A stretch of DNA of 16,110 bases from Azohydromonas lata NBRC 102462. Its GTDB lineage: Bacteria; Pseudomonadota; Gammaproteobacteria; Burkholderiales; Burkholderiaceae_C. The notes beneath the pieces were generated by a model. The model had not been told where the DNA came from. It worked only from the letters and a program-made list of their open reading frames with translations, and did no database searches. Below, piece by piece: positions 1 through 7,215 of the stretch (position 1 is the stretch's first letter; each line of letters starts with the position of its first letter). The position numbers and the translations under genes are program-made. Where the stretch lies: contig CAMCTE010000037.1 in assembly GCA_945878385.1 (NCBI GenBank), forward strand, positions 1-16,110, given 5' to 3'.

Positions 1-58
1 CGCGGCGCCGCCCCACACTCGAGTGCTCTGCCATCACCACGGCCGCCCCGATCGGCAT

Positions 59-62
59 GGAG
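59..62 (+). promoter_or_regulatory. Ribosome binding site of the zinc-ribbon protein gene
   Basis: GGAG lies five bases before the ATG at 68. It decides the start: the in-frame ATG at 23 has no such site and adds 15 residues that do not look like the family. Confidence 0.6.
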
Positions 63-67
63 CGCTC

Positions 68-637
68 ATGTCCAAACCTTCCAAGGCCCAGTCCCACCAC
101 GCAGCAGGGAGCCGCACGCCCGGTGCGGGTGTGCTGCGGCCTGAACTGCATGACCCCTACCGCCCGGTCGGGAAACTGCCTGAAGGCAGCACCTGCCCGG
201 ATTGCCATGCGCAGGTGCACAAGGGGCACTGGGTGCGCTCGTCCGCCAACGAGACCACCCACACGACGGGGCACAGCTCGGAGCCTCGTTCACCGCACGC
301 CTCAGGGCATGAGCACCGTTGCCCGGCCTGCACGCGCATCGCCGTGCACGACCCTGCGGGGATGCTTCAACTCAAGGGTCGGTATGTTCGCGAACATGAA
401 GCGGAGTTGCGCGCCTTGCTGTCCCACATCGCCGAGCGCGAGGGATCCCAGCATCCCCTGGAGCGCCTGATGGCGGTTCAGCGGCAGGACGACGGATCCC
501 TGGAAGTCTCCACCACCGGCATTCACCTGGTGCGGATGCTGGGCCACGCGCTGCAGCGGGCCCACCGCGGTCACTTGGAAATCAACTACCTGGAAGATGA
601 GTCGCGGGTGCGGTCGACCTGGGCGCGCGACGATTGA
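68..637 (+). CDS. BCAM0308-like zinc-ribbon protein of unknown function
   Basis: The protein has 189 residues and appears cytoplasmic (no signal peptide or membrane segment). It has two CxxC pairs, C43/C46 (CPDC) and C85/C88 (CPAC), about 40 residues apart. These most likely form one zinc ribbon interrupted by a His/Ser/Thr-rich loop. The ribbon is followed by HDPAG and a helical, charged C-terminal half (LSHIAEREGSQHPLERLM, then TTGIHLVRMLGHALQ). The order HDPY near residue 28, first CxxC, second CxxC, AEREG-HPLERL and TTxIHLxRxxGxAL is what I recall of the BCAM0308 family, found widely in proteobacteria and without a settled function. A nucleic-acid-related role is only a guess from the ribbon. 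The gene converges on the GGDEF-EAL gene, with only 16 bases between the stop codons and no obvious terminator hairpin between them. Confidence 0.8.
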   Translation: MSKPSKAQSHHAAGSRTPGAGVLRPELHDPYRPVGKLPEGSTCPDCHAQVHKGHWVRSSANETTHTTGHSSEPRSPHASGHEHRCPACTRIAVHDPAGMLQLKGRYVREHEAELRALLSHIAEREGSQHPLERLMAVQRQDDGSLEVSTTGIHLVRMLGHALQRAHRGHLEINYLEDESRVRSTWARDD

Positions 638-653
638 ACCTGCTGCGGAGGGG

Positions 654-2861
654 TCAGGCCGCCGATTCCCAAGGCGCCTCGGCGCGTCCATGCACCGCGG
701 TGTAGAAGCCCTCGAAGTCATGAGGCTCCAGCGGATGCGCGAAGTGGTGACCCTGCATCCTCGTACAGCCCAGAAACTGCAGGATATCCATCTGCTGGCG
801 CGTTTCCACGCCTTCGGCCACCACGCGCAACTCCAAAGCCCGGGCCATGGCGATGACGGCCGCCACCACCGCGTTGCTGCGCGACTCCTCGCCAAGGTGC
901 TGCACGAAACCGCGGTCGATCTTCAACTCACTGATGGGGTGGCGCGTGAGATAGGCCAGGGAGGAATAGCCTGTGCCGAAATCATCGATGGAAATCTGCA
1001 CGCCGATATTGCGCAACCGGTGCAGCGTCTGCACGACCTGTTCCACCTGGTCCATGAGGGTGGTTTCAGTGATCTCCAGGTGCAACCGATGGGGGCTGAT
1101 GCCGGCCTGCGCGGACACCTGTTGGATGTAGTCAACGAGATCGGGCCGGCTCAACATGCGCGCGGGCATGTTGACCGCCACCGAGCCCGTGAAGCCCAGG
1201 CGCTGCTGCCAGCGCGCCACCTGATGCGCCACTTGTGCCAGCGCCCATTCCGTCATGGGCACGATCAACCCGCTTTCCTCGGCCAGTGGAATGAAATCGG
1301 CGGGCATCACATCGCGGTCGTCCAGCCTCCAGCGCATCAGCGCCTCCGCCGCCACGATGCGCGAGGTGGTGACCTCCACAGCGGGCTGGTAGCGAAGAAA
1401 GAGTTCACCGCGCTCCAGGGCCTTGTGCAAGGCACTTTCCAGGTCCAGGCGCTCGCGCGCACGCCGCGACAAATGGGGTGTGTAGGCCAGGGATGCGTTG
1501 CGCCCCTGCGCCTTGACCGCATACATCGCCACATCCGCATTGCGCAGCAGGTCCTCCACCGACTCGCCTTCATCGGGGTATAGGCACACGCCTATGCTGG
1601 CGGTGACGAAACATTCCTGGCCATCGAGCAGGATGGGTTTGCGCAGCGCCTCGAGCATGCGCTGCGCCACGCGCTGCGCATCGGCGGTGGAACCAATCTC
1701 AGGCAAGAGGGCCACGAATTCGTCACCCCCCAGACGACCCACCGCTTCGTATTGGCGGTGTGAGCGCCCGAAGGTGTCCATCAGCGCGCCTTCGTGGAGT
1801 TGGTCCACATGGCGCACACAGTCGCGCAGGCGCTTGGCCACTTCCAACAACAGGTCGTCGCCCATACCATGGCCCAGGGTGTCGTTGATCAGCTTGAAGC
1901 GGTCGAGGTCGACCAGCAGCATGGCCATGTGGTGCCCTTGGGACCGCGCAGCTTCCAGCGCGCGTTCGGCTCGCCACAAAATCTGGCGCCTGTTGGGCAG
2001 TTGGGTCAGAGGGTCGAAATCCGCCAAATGGCGGATGCGGTCTTCCGCCTCGCGCCGGTCGGTGAAGTCCTGGATGACGCCCGTGTAGTGCACACCGCCC
2101 TGCCCATCCGTGCGCTCGGGTTCGGCATCCAGGTGGATGACGCGGCGGTGGCCGTCTGGCAGGGTCAGCCCGATGTCCGCACTGATCGGGGATTGGTGGC
2201 GTGAGGATTCGCGCAGCAGACGCACCAGCCCGCGACGGTCGGAGGGATGCACGCGCCGCAGCACGCGCTTGGCCGTGACGCGGTCGTGTTCTCCGAATCC
2301 GATCACCACCCGGCCCTCGGGTGACAAGAGGAACTGCGCGCCCATGAGCCCGCCAGCCGAACGCCAACTGCAGCTGCCCATGCGCGCCAAAGACTGCGCA
2401 CGCGCCAATCGGGCCTTGCTGCGCTCCAGTTCGGCGCGTGTTTGGGCACCCCGCAGCATGTACTGCAGCCGCCCTACCAACAGCGAGAACTGCGTGGTCT
2501 TGACCAGAAAGTCGGTGGCACCCGCATGAAAAGCCCGCTCAATGGAGGGATCGTCGTCCAGGCCCGTGATCATCAGCACTGGCAGGTGCTCATACAGAGG
2601 GTTCGCACGCAGCATGCGACACACCTCGAACCCATCAAGGTCGGGCATCAGCGCATCCAACACCACCGCATCAAACGCCTGACGCTGCACCGATTGCAGG
2701 GCCGCATGGCCGCCGGTTGCGGTGGCCACAGCGAAACCGGCCTGCGCCAACGCCCGGCTCGACAACAGCAGGAAGACCGGATCGTCGTCCACCAACAGCA
2801 CGCCGGGCTTGCGGTGCAAGCCACCCAGGCCAAGGTTGGCAGGTGCGTCAGTTGCGCCCAT
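654..2861 (-). CDS. Response regulator with PAS, GGDEF and EAL domains (c-di-GMP turnover)
   Basis: The 735-residue cytoplasmic protein would make and/or degrade c-di-GMP under phosphorylation control. The receiver domain (about 20-138) has the acidic cluster D25-D27, phosphoacceptor D69 and K121. A PAS-like domain follows (about 160-270, ending GVIQDFTDRREAE). The GGDEF domain (about 275-455) has an intact GGDEF at 378-382. The EAL domain (about 470-722) keeps EAL 506-508, N564, E596, DDFG 626-629, K647, E683 and QG 703-704, so both activities look possible. The GGDEF domain carries about 19 extra residues just before the active site (see findings). I chose the ATG at 2861 because the receiver starts soon after it. 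It overlaps the end of the Hpt gene by 14 bases, with a GAGGG-like site upstream. The ATG at 2951 would add 30 residues read out of frame through the Hpt gene. The natural phosphodonor is probably the adjacent Hpt protein. Confidence 0.93.
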   Translation of the reverse strand: MGATDAPANLGLGGLHRKPGVLLVDDDPVFLLLSSRALAQAGFAVATATGGHAALQSVQRQAFDAVVLDALMPDLDGFEVCRMLRANPLYEHLPVLMITGLDDDPSIERAFHAGATDFLVKTTQFSLLVGRLQYMLRGAQTRAELERSKARLARAQSLARMGSCSWRSAGGLMGAQFLLSPEGRVVIGFGEHDRVTAKRVLRRVHPSDRRGLVRLLRESSRHQSPISADIGLTLPDGHRRVIHLDAEPERTDGQGGVHYTGVIQDFTDRREAEDRIRHLADFDPLTQLPNRRQILWRAERALEAARSQGHHMAMLLVDLDRFKLINDTLGHGMGDDLLLEVAKRLRDCVRHVDQLHEGALMDTFGRSHRQYEAVGRLGGDEFVALLPEIGSTADAQRVAQRMLEALRKPILLDGQECFVTASIGVCLYPDEGESVEDLLRNADVAMYAVKAQGRNASLAYTPHLSRRARERLDLESALHKALERGELFLRYQPAVEVTTSRIVAAEALMRWRLDDRDVMPADFIPLAEESGLIVPMTEWALAQVAHQVARWQQRLGFTGSVAVNMPARMLSRPDLVDYIQQVSAQAGISPHRLHLEITETTLMDQVEQVVQTLHRLRNIGVQISIDDFGTGYSSLAYLTRHPISELKIDRGFVQHLGEESRSNAVVAAVIAMARALELRVVAEGVETRQQMDILQFLGCTRMQGHHFAHPLEPHDFEGFYTAVHGRAEAPWESAA

Positions 2862-3333
2862 GCCCGTGGGCCCCCTCGTCCCCGTGGGCCGCCATGGTCC
2901 GCCGCACCTGCTCACGCAAGGCAAGTGCCCACTGCAGGAGCGCCGCGCCATCCTTGAACACTGCGCCGTCGGTGTGGGATGCGGCGCTGCGCTGCTGCAA
3001 CAGGGCCTGCTGCTCCAGCGCTGTGCAGGCCTGCGCGAACTCCAAGGCGCCCATGCTCATGGCCGCGGACCGCACCGAGTGGGCCGCACGCCGCAGGGCG
3101 TCCAGATCGACAGCGGCCAAAGCCGCCTCCAGTGCCTGGGTCTGCACACGCAGCGAGTCTTCGAACAGCGCCACAAGCTGCGGCATCAGACCGGTGCTTT
3201 CATCCGGGTCCAAGGCGATCAGGCGCTCCAGGGCTGCGGCATCAAAGCCTGCGCCCAAGCGCTGAGCCCAAGCCACGGCGCGCGCGCCAGAGTTCTCTTC
3301 GGTCACTAGAATGCTTTCGGATGAGCGGTGCAT
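2848..3333 (-). CDS. Stand-alone Hpt (histidine phosphotransfer) protein
   Basis: The 161-residue soluble protein would be a phosphorelay intermediate. Its helical core contains AAHSVRSAAMSMGA at 83-96, matching the Hpt consensus AHxLKGxxxxxGA. The phosphorylatable histidine is H85, and the usual Lys is Arg (R88). ALERLIALDPDES and LVALFEDS before it are also Hpt-like. The tail is rich in Gly and His. Its stop overlaps the start of the response regulator-GGDEF-EAL gene by 14 bases, so the two are probably translationally coupled partners. The start is uncertain: ATG at 3333 overlaps the divergent histidine kinase gene by 13 bases, while an in-frame GTG at 3306 (152 residues) would avoid the overlap. 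Neither has a strong ribosome binding site. Confidence 0.85.
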   Translation of the reverse strand: MHRSSESILVTEENSGARAVAWAQRLGAGFDAAALERLIALDPDESTGLMPQLVALFEDSLRVQTQALEAALAAVDLDALRRAAHSVRSAAMSMGALEFAQACTALEQQALLQQRSAASHTDGAVFKDGAALLQWALALREQVRRTMAAHGDEGAHGHGRN

Positions 3334-4049
3334 CCATTCCCCCTGCAGCGCCGACCGATTCGGACCTCAGCGGCCTGAGCCTGTCCCACGATCTGCGCGC
3401 CCCCCTGCGGGTGATTGATGGTTTTGCCCGCATTCTGAAGGAAGATTACGGTCACACGCTCGACAAGCGCGGGAATGATCATCTGGACCGCATTCTGGCG
3501 GCCACCCAACGCATGGGCAGCATGATCGATGTGCTCATGGGCTTGGCGCAGATTGGCGCGCAGCCGCTGCAGCGGCGTCCGGTGGACCTCTCGGCCCTTG
3601 CGCAGCGCATTCTGGACGACCTGCAGCACAGTGAACCGCACCGATTGGTGGCCGTCGAGATTCAACCCGGGCTGGTGCGCTGGGGCGACCCCGACCTGTT
3701 GGGCCGGGTGATGGAAAACCTGCTGGGCAACGCGTGGAAGTACAGCAGCCGCAGCGCCGACGCGTGCATCAGCTTCAAGGGGGCGCCGCATCCCAGCGGG
3801 CGCACGGCATTCCAGATTCGCGACAACGGGGTGGGCTTCGACATGCGCCTGGTCGGGCAACTGTTCGCACCCTTCCAACGCCTGCACAGTGCCAGCGACT
3901 TCCCTGGCCATGGGGTGGGCCTGGTGACGGTCAAGCGCATCATCGAACGCCACGGGGGCGAAGTGGGTGCACAAGGCGAGCCGGGCCAAGGCTCGATGTT
4001 CTGGTTCACTGTGGCCGAACGGGCCATCGACAAGGCCACGGGCGGCTGA
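3321..4049 (+). CDS. Short histidine kinase without a sensor domain
   Basis: The 242-residue protein is almost only a kinase core. The HisKA dimerisation domain begins near residue 18 with SHDLRAPLRVIDGF, where H23 is the phosphorylated histidine. The HATPase domain follows: N box MENLLGNAWKYSS (N133, N137), G1 DNGVGF (168-173), F-box-like LFAPFQRLH, G2 GHGVGL (196-201). The H box and the LFAPFQRLH...GHGVGL stretch resemble the kinase cores usually attached to phytochrome-like or PAS sensors. Here there is no sensor, membrane segment or receiver. The frame is open upstream, but that stretch is antisense to the Hpt gene and has no plausible domain, so I take the ATG at 3321. No clear ribosome binding site precedes it. 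It may pair with another sensor protein or feed the Hpt protein encoded divergently. It converges on the ANTAR regulator gene with 24 bases between stops. Confidence 0.88.
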   Translation: MSGASIPPAAPTDSDLSGLSLSHDLRAPLRVIDGFARILKEDYGHTLDKRGNDHLDRILAATQRMGSMIDVLMGLAQIGAQPLQRRPVDLSALAQRILDDLQHSEPHRLVAVEIQPGLVRWGDPDLLGRVMENLLGNAWKYSSRSADACISFKGAPHPSGRTAFQIRDNGVGFDMRLVGQLFAPFQRLHSASDFPGHGVGLVTVKRIIERHGGEVGAQGEPGQGSMFWFTVAERAIDKATGG

Positions 4050-4073
4050 GTTCCACACACCGGCCTCGCTGCG

Positions 4074-4718
4074 TCAAGGTTGTGGCTGGTGTGTGCCGCT
4101 GTGCAATGCCGCCTCATGGGCCGCCAACAGCGCGCGGGCGCACAGATCGATGTCGCCGCCGTGCGCCTGGGCCAAGGCTTGCAAACGCTCCCAGGCGTGC
4201 GGGCGCTGCAGGGCCTCGCGCTGCATCAGCAGGCCCAGTGCCACAGCGGCATCCGTGCTGACCGGGGTGAGGCCCCGCGCAGGCGCAGTGGCGCCCGCGT
4301 CCACGGGGGCAGCGGCAGCGGCACTGCCCAGCACCCGTGTCACGCGGCCCACGAGGTCGGCCATGTCCACCGGTTTGCTCAAGCAGGCCAATGCCCCCAG
4401 CGCCTGCGCCTGCTGGCGCACATCCTCATCGGCAAAGGCCGAGACGAAGATGAAGGGGATGCGTTCATAGTCCTTCAGGTGCTGCGCCACATCAAAGCCA
4501 CTGAGCCCCTGCATTCGGATGTCCAACAAGGCCAAGCCCGGGCGGTGCGCGCGCGCCATGAGGATGGCGTCGTCACCGTTGTCAGCCTCCAACACCTCAA
4601 AGCCCGCGTGGCGAAGACCGTGCGCCAGCGTCAACAACACCAGGCGGTCGTCATCGACCACCATCACCGGGCGGCGGTGGGCGTGGGCCGTCGGTTCGTT
4701 GGAAACGAGGGAATTCAT
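4074..4718 (-). CDS. Response regulator with probable ANTAR RNA-binding output domain
   Basis: The protein has 214 residues. The receiver domain (about 17-130) has D22-D24, phosphoacceptor D66 in LLDIRMQG, S93 and K115 (LSKPVD). An Ala/Pro linker (132-150) leads to a C-terminal helical region (about 155-203): AVALGLLMQREAL, then AWERLQALAQ, then IDLCARALLAA. This fits the three-helix ANTAR pattern (AxGxLMxR...AxxxLxxLA...LxxxAxxLL) of NasT, AmiR and EutV, which bind nascent RNA and prevent termination. The usual Lys before the Gly is absent (VALG), so the ANTAR call is likely rather than certain. The ATG at 4718 was chosen because the ATG at 4787 would overlap the upstream kinase gene by 41 bases and add 23 non-conserved residues. 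It sits 28 bases after the HisKA_2 kinase gene, its likely partner. Confidence 0.85.
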   Translation of the reverse strand: MNSLVSNEPTAHAHRRPVMVVDDDRLVLLTLAHGLRHAGFEVLEADNGDDAILMARAHRPGLALLDIRMQGLSGFDVAQHLKDYERIPFIFVSAFADEDVRQQAQALGALACLSKPVDMADLVGRVTRVLGSAAAAAPVDAGATAPARGLTPVSTDAAVALGLLMQREALQRPHAWERLQALAQAHGGDIDLCARALLAAHEAALHSGTHQPQP

Positions 4719-4746
4719 GGAGTGTGCATGCCGTGCAGTTGAATTT

Positions 4747-5973
4747 TCAAGGCGTTTGATCAGCCGGGCACAACAGCGGCGGGCCAATGTGCAAACGAGC
4801 GCACACCCGGCCGGGTTCCGTGAGCACCTCCAACCGGGCGCCGCGGCTGGGCAGCAGTGCTTTGACCAGGCCCAGACCCTGCACGCTTGGCGGCAGGCTG
4901 GTCAGGCTCAGGTGCGCGGGCCATTGGCCGGGGTTGAGGATGTCCACCTCTCGCAGCTCACCGCGCCGACGCAACCGACAAGTCACCTGCACCTGCCCAT
5001 GCTCCTGTGCGGGGTCGACAGACGGACGGGCATGCTTGACCGCATTGGTCATCAGTTCGTTGAGCACCAAGGCCAGCGCACCGGCCTGGTCGGGGTGGAC
5101 ATGAGCCGGCATCCCAGGATCGGCCTGCGGACTTGGCGGTTCGGGCAGATGCGCCCAGAGGGTCTGGCGCAGCGCGCTGGGGCTTGGGGGTACCGGTGAG
5201 GCATCGGCATTCTGCGGGCCCTGCCCTGGCCCTGGCCCTGGCCCTTCGGCGCGCTCATCCTCGGCTTCCACGAGAACCGGCACGCCGAACACCGACTGCA
5301 CCCCCCCGGCCACGGCGCGCACGAGATCGGACAAACGCGGCGCGGCCACGCCCGCGGTCTGCAGCCCATACACCTGCGCCATGGCCTGCAACTGCCCAGC
5401 GGCTTCCTCCAGCCACTGGGCCGCCGGGGGGTGCAGCAGGGCCTGTTGGCGCAACAGGCCGGATACGCCCTGCAGGTTGTTCTTCAGGCGGTGATGGACT
5501 TCGCGCACCAGCAGGTCCCGGTGCTGGGGATGGGCGTTCCAGGGCGCGGCGGCTTCGGCTGCTGCGGTACCGACCGGCACCGCCATCAACAGCACCACCT
5601 CCGCTTGCACCTGGGCAGTGAGCTGCCACAACTGTGGGTGACCCTGTACCAATCGTGGCCAGGGGAGGTGGCGCTCGGCGTGGCCCGGTTCCGCGGCAAC
5701 AGACGCTCGGGCCAGCTCCGCCCAGGGCAGCCACTCCTGCGGCACCGCCGCCGGACGAGCGCTTGCACCGGCCCACCAGTCGGGCCAAGCCTGCGCTGCG
5801 TCCGACATGCCGAACAGGGCGCGCGCGGGCCGGTTGGCCCAACGCAGCTCTCCGCGGTTGCGGCCCAGGCACCACAGGGCAGCAGGCCCGTCAAAGAGTG
5901 GCCTCAAGGCCGAATCGGGCAGCCCCTGCAGCGCATGCGAGCCGGCATCACCGGAACTCCATGCATCAACCAT
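4747..5973 (-). CDS. HisKA_2-type PAS sensor histidine kinase, last part of the flagellar unit
   Basis: The 408-residue protein appears cytoplasmic. An N-terminal PAS-like region (about 20-135: ALWCLGRNRGELRWANRPAR, a PAS core) precedes a HisKA_2 H box, REVHHRLKNNLQGVSGLL. The phosphoacceptor is H161, in the HRxKNN signature. The ATPase domain has N box LNELMTNAVKHA (304-315), a divergent G1 (DILNPG in place of DNGxG) and G2 QGLGLVKALL (365-374). A Gly/Pro-rich segment (about 239-292) is inserted between the dimerisation helices and the N box and is unusually long. HisKA_2 kinases typically work with ANTAR regulators (EutW/EutV), which matches the next gene. The ATG at 5973 overlaps the flgL stop by eight bases (ATGGTTGA), so translation is probably coupled to flgL. 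The ATG at 6012 would give a 47-base overlap and no recognisable extra sequence. Confidence 0.88.
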   Translation of the reverse strand: MVDAWSSGDAGSHALQGLPDSALRPLFDGPAALWCLGRNRGELRWANRPARALFGMSDAAQAWPDWWAGASARPAAVPQEWLPWAELARASVAAEPGHAERHLPWPRLVQGHPQLWQLTAQVQAEVVLLMAVPVGTAAAEAAAPWNAHPQHRDLLVREVHHRLKNNLQGVSGLLRQQALLHPPAAQWLEEAAGQLQAMAQVYGLQTAGVAAPRLSDLVRAVAGGVQSVFGVPVLVEAEDERAEGPGPGPGQGPQNADASPVPPSPSALRQTLWAHLPEPPSPQADPGMPAHVHPDQAGALALVLNELMTNAVKHARPSVDPAQEHGQVQVTCRLRRRGELREVDILNPGQWPAHLSLTSLPPSVQGLGLVKALLPSRGARLEVLTEPGRVCARLHIGPPLLCPADQTP

Positions 5974-7174
5974 TGATGTAATCAAACAGCGACATGCGCT
6001 GAACCATCGCATAACTGCGCAGCGCTGCGTCGTAGCCGGTTTGCTGATTCTGGAAATCCGACACGGCGGCGGTCATGTCGAGGTCCTCGGCCGCGCTGCG
6101 TTCCTTTTGACCGTACAGACGGAGGTCCTGAATACGGGCCTCGGTTTGGTCGATGCTCCCGAGCATCGCGCCCACCCGCGAGCGCGCGCCCTGCACCATG
6201 GTGATGGCGCCGTCCATGTCGCGCAGGCCCACGGCGACGGACTGCGCACGCTGCGCATTGGTCTGTGAAGGCGCACGCAGGTTGGCGATGGCCGTATCCA
6301 ACACATCGAACGCATTGAGCGAAGGCTCGGACGGCGTGATGGTGAAGGTGTCGCCCTGTGCGGGCGCGCCGCGGATGGTGAAGGCCATCCCGTCGACCAC
6401 CATGGCCGAGCCCACCTGCAAAGGCAGGGTGGTGGTGGCCGCCACGGCACCGCCTGCAGCCAGGCGATCGACCACCGCATTGCTGCCGTTGATGGTGACG
6501 CGGTAGCTGGCGCCCGTGAGTGCCGAAGGGTCGGCCACTTGACCGCTGTCGATCCAGGCGGTGGTGCTGGCCGGTGTGCCCGGGGCGGTGGCGAACACGC
6601 CGTTGCCGGTGCGACCGGAGGCCCACGCCAGACGCCCGTCCACCGTCACCGGCAGCGGGTTCTCGCTGGCCACCATCTGGTCGCCGCTTTGGCCCGCGTA
6701 GCGCACCCCCTGCGCCCCATCCACGAACGGTGCGGTGCGGGCCCCCTGGCCGGCGAACAAGTAGCCGCCCGATCCGTCGTCGCGGTTGGCCACCACCAGC
6801 AACTGTGCACGCAAGTCGCGCATGCGATTGCCCAGCACCTCGCGTTCGGCACTGGAATAGGTGGGGTTGCCGGAGGCCACGATGAGCTCGCGCGCTTCCT
6901 GCAGCAAGCTGGTGGCATCGCCCAGGGCAGCTTCCGAGAGCACCATGGCGTTGCGGCTGGCTTCCAAGGCGCGCAGGTTGGTGTCGGCGCGCGCCACGGT
7001 AGCCAAGGCGCGTTCAGCCCGCGCCGCGGCGGTGGGGTCGTCGCTGGCGCGCACCACGCGCTTGCCGCTGGTGAGTTGTTCCTGCGTTCGCGCCAGGCTT
7101 TGTTGGCGGCGCTGCAGCTCGTCCAGCCCGTTGGAAAACAGGTTCTGCGAGGACACGCGGTTGATCTGGGCCAT
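5966..7174 (-). CDS. flgL: Flagellar hook-associated protein 3 (hook-filament junction)
   Basis: The 402-residue secreted flagellar protein sits between FlgK and the filament. Its N-terminal D0/D1 coiled-coil segment reads RVSSQNLFSNGLDELQRR...LTSGKRVVRASDDPTAAARAERAL, with the flagellin-family LTSGKRV/ASDDP motif. The C-terminal coiled coil (about 335-402) ends AMVQRMSLFDYING, typical of FlgL. The centre (about 140-300) is a Gly/Thr/Ala-rich variable domain with LFAGQGARTAPF. There is no cleaved signal peptide, as expected for export through the flagellar type III apparatus. It lies 41 bases after flgK. The site before ATG 7174 (AGTAGG) is only a fair match to a ribosome binding site. Confidence 0.95.
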   Translation of the reverse strand: MAQINRVSSQNLFSNGLDELQRRQQSLARTQEQLTSGKRVVRASDDPTAAARAERALATVARADTNLRALEASRNAMVLSEAALGDATSLLQEARELIVASGNPTYSSAEREVLGNRMRDLRAQLLVVANRDDGSGGYLFAGQGARTAPFVDGAQGVRYAGQSGDQMVASENPLPVTVDGRLAWASGRTGNGVFATAPGTPASTTAWIDSGQVADPSALTGASYRVTINGSNAVVDRLAAGGAVAATTTLPLQVGSAMVVDGMAFTIRGAPAQGDTFTITPSEPSLNAFDVLDTAIANLRAPSQTNAQRAQSVAVGLRDMDGAITMVQGARSRVGAMLGSIDQTEARIQDLRLYGQKERSAAEDLDMTAAVSDFQNQQTGYDAALRSYAMVQRMSLFDYING

Positions 7175-7215
7175 TTCGTGCCTACTTTTCTTTCAGTGCT
7201 GTCCAGGTGGCATGT

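Noticed and set aside
638..653. Shared terminator between convergent genes
   Set aside because: The 16-base gap has no stem-loop that I can see.
597..1583. Plus-strand open frame of 328 codons over the EAL/GGDEF gene
   Set aside because: Antisense to the catalytic domains; no family resemblance.
2979..3320. N-terminal extension of the sensorless kinase in the same frame
   Set aside because: The 114 extra codons are antisense to the Hpt gene, Arg/Pro-rich, with no sensor fold, so the later ATG at 3321 is used.
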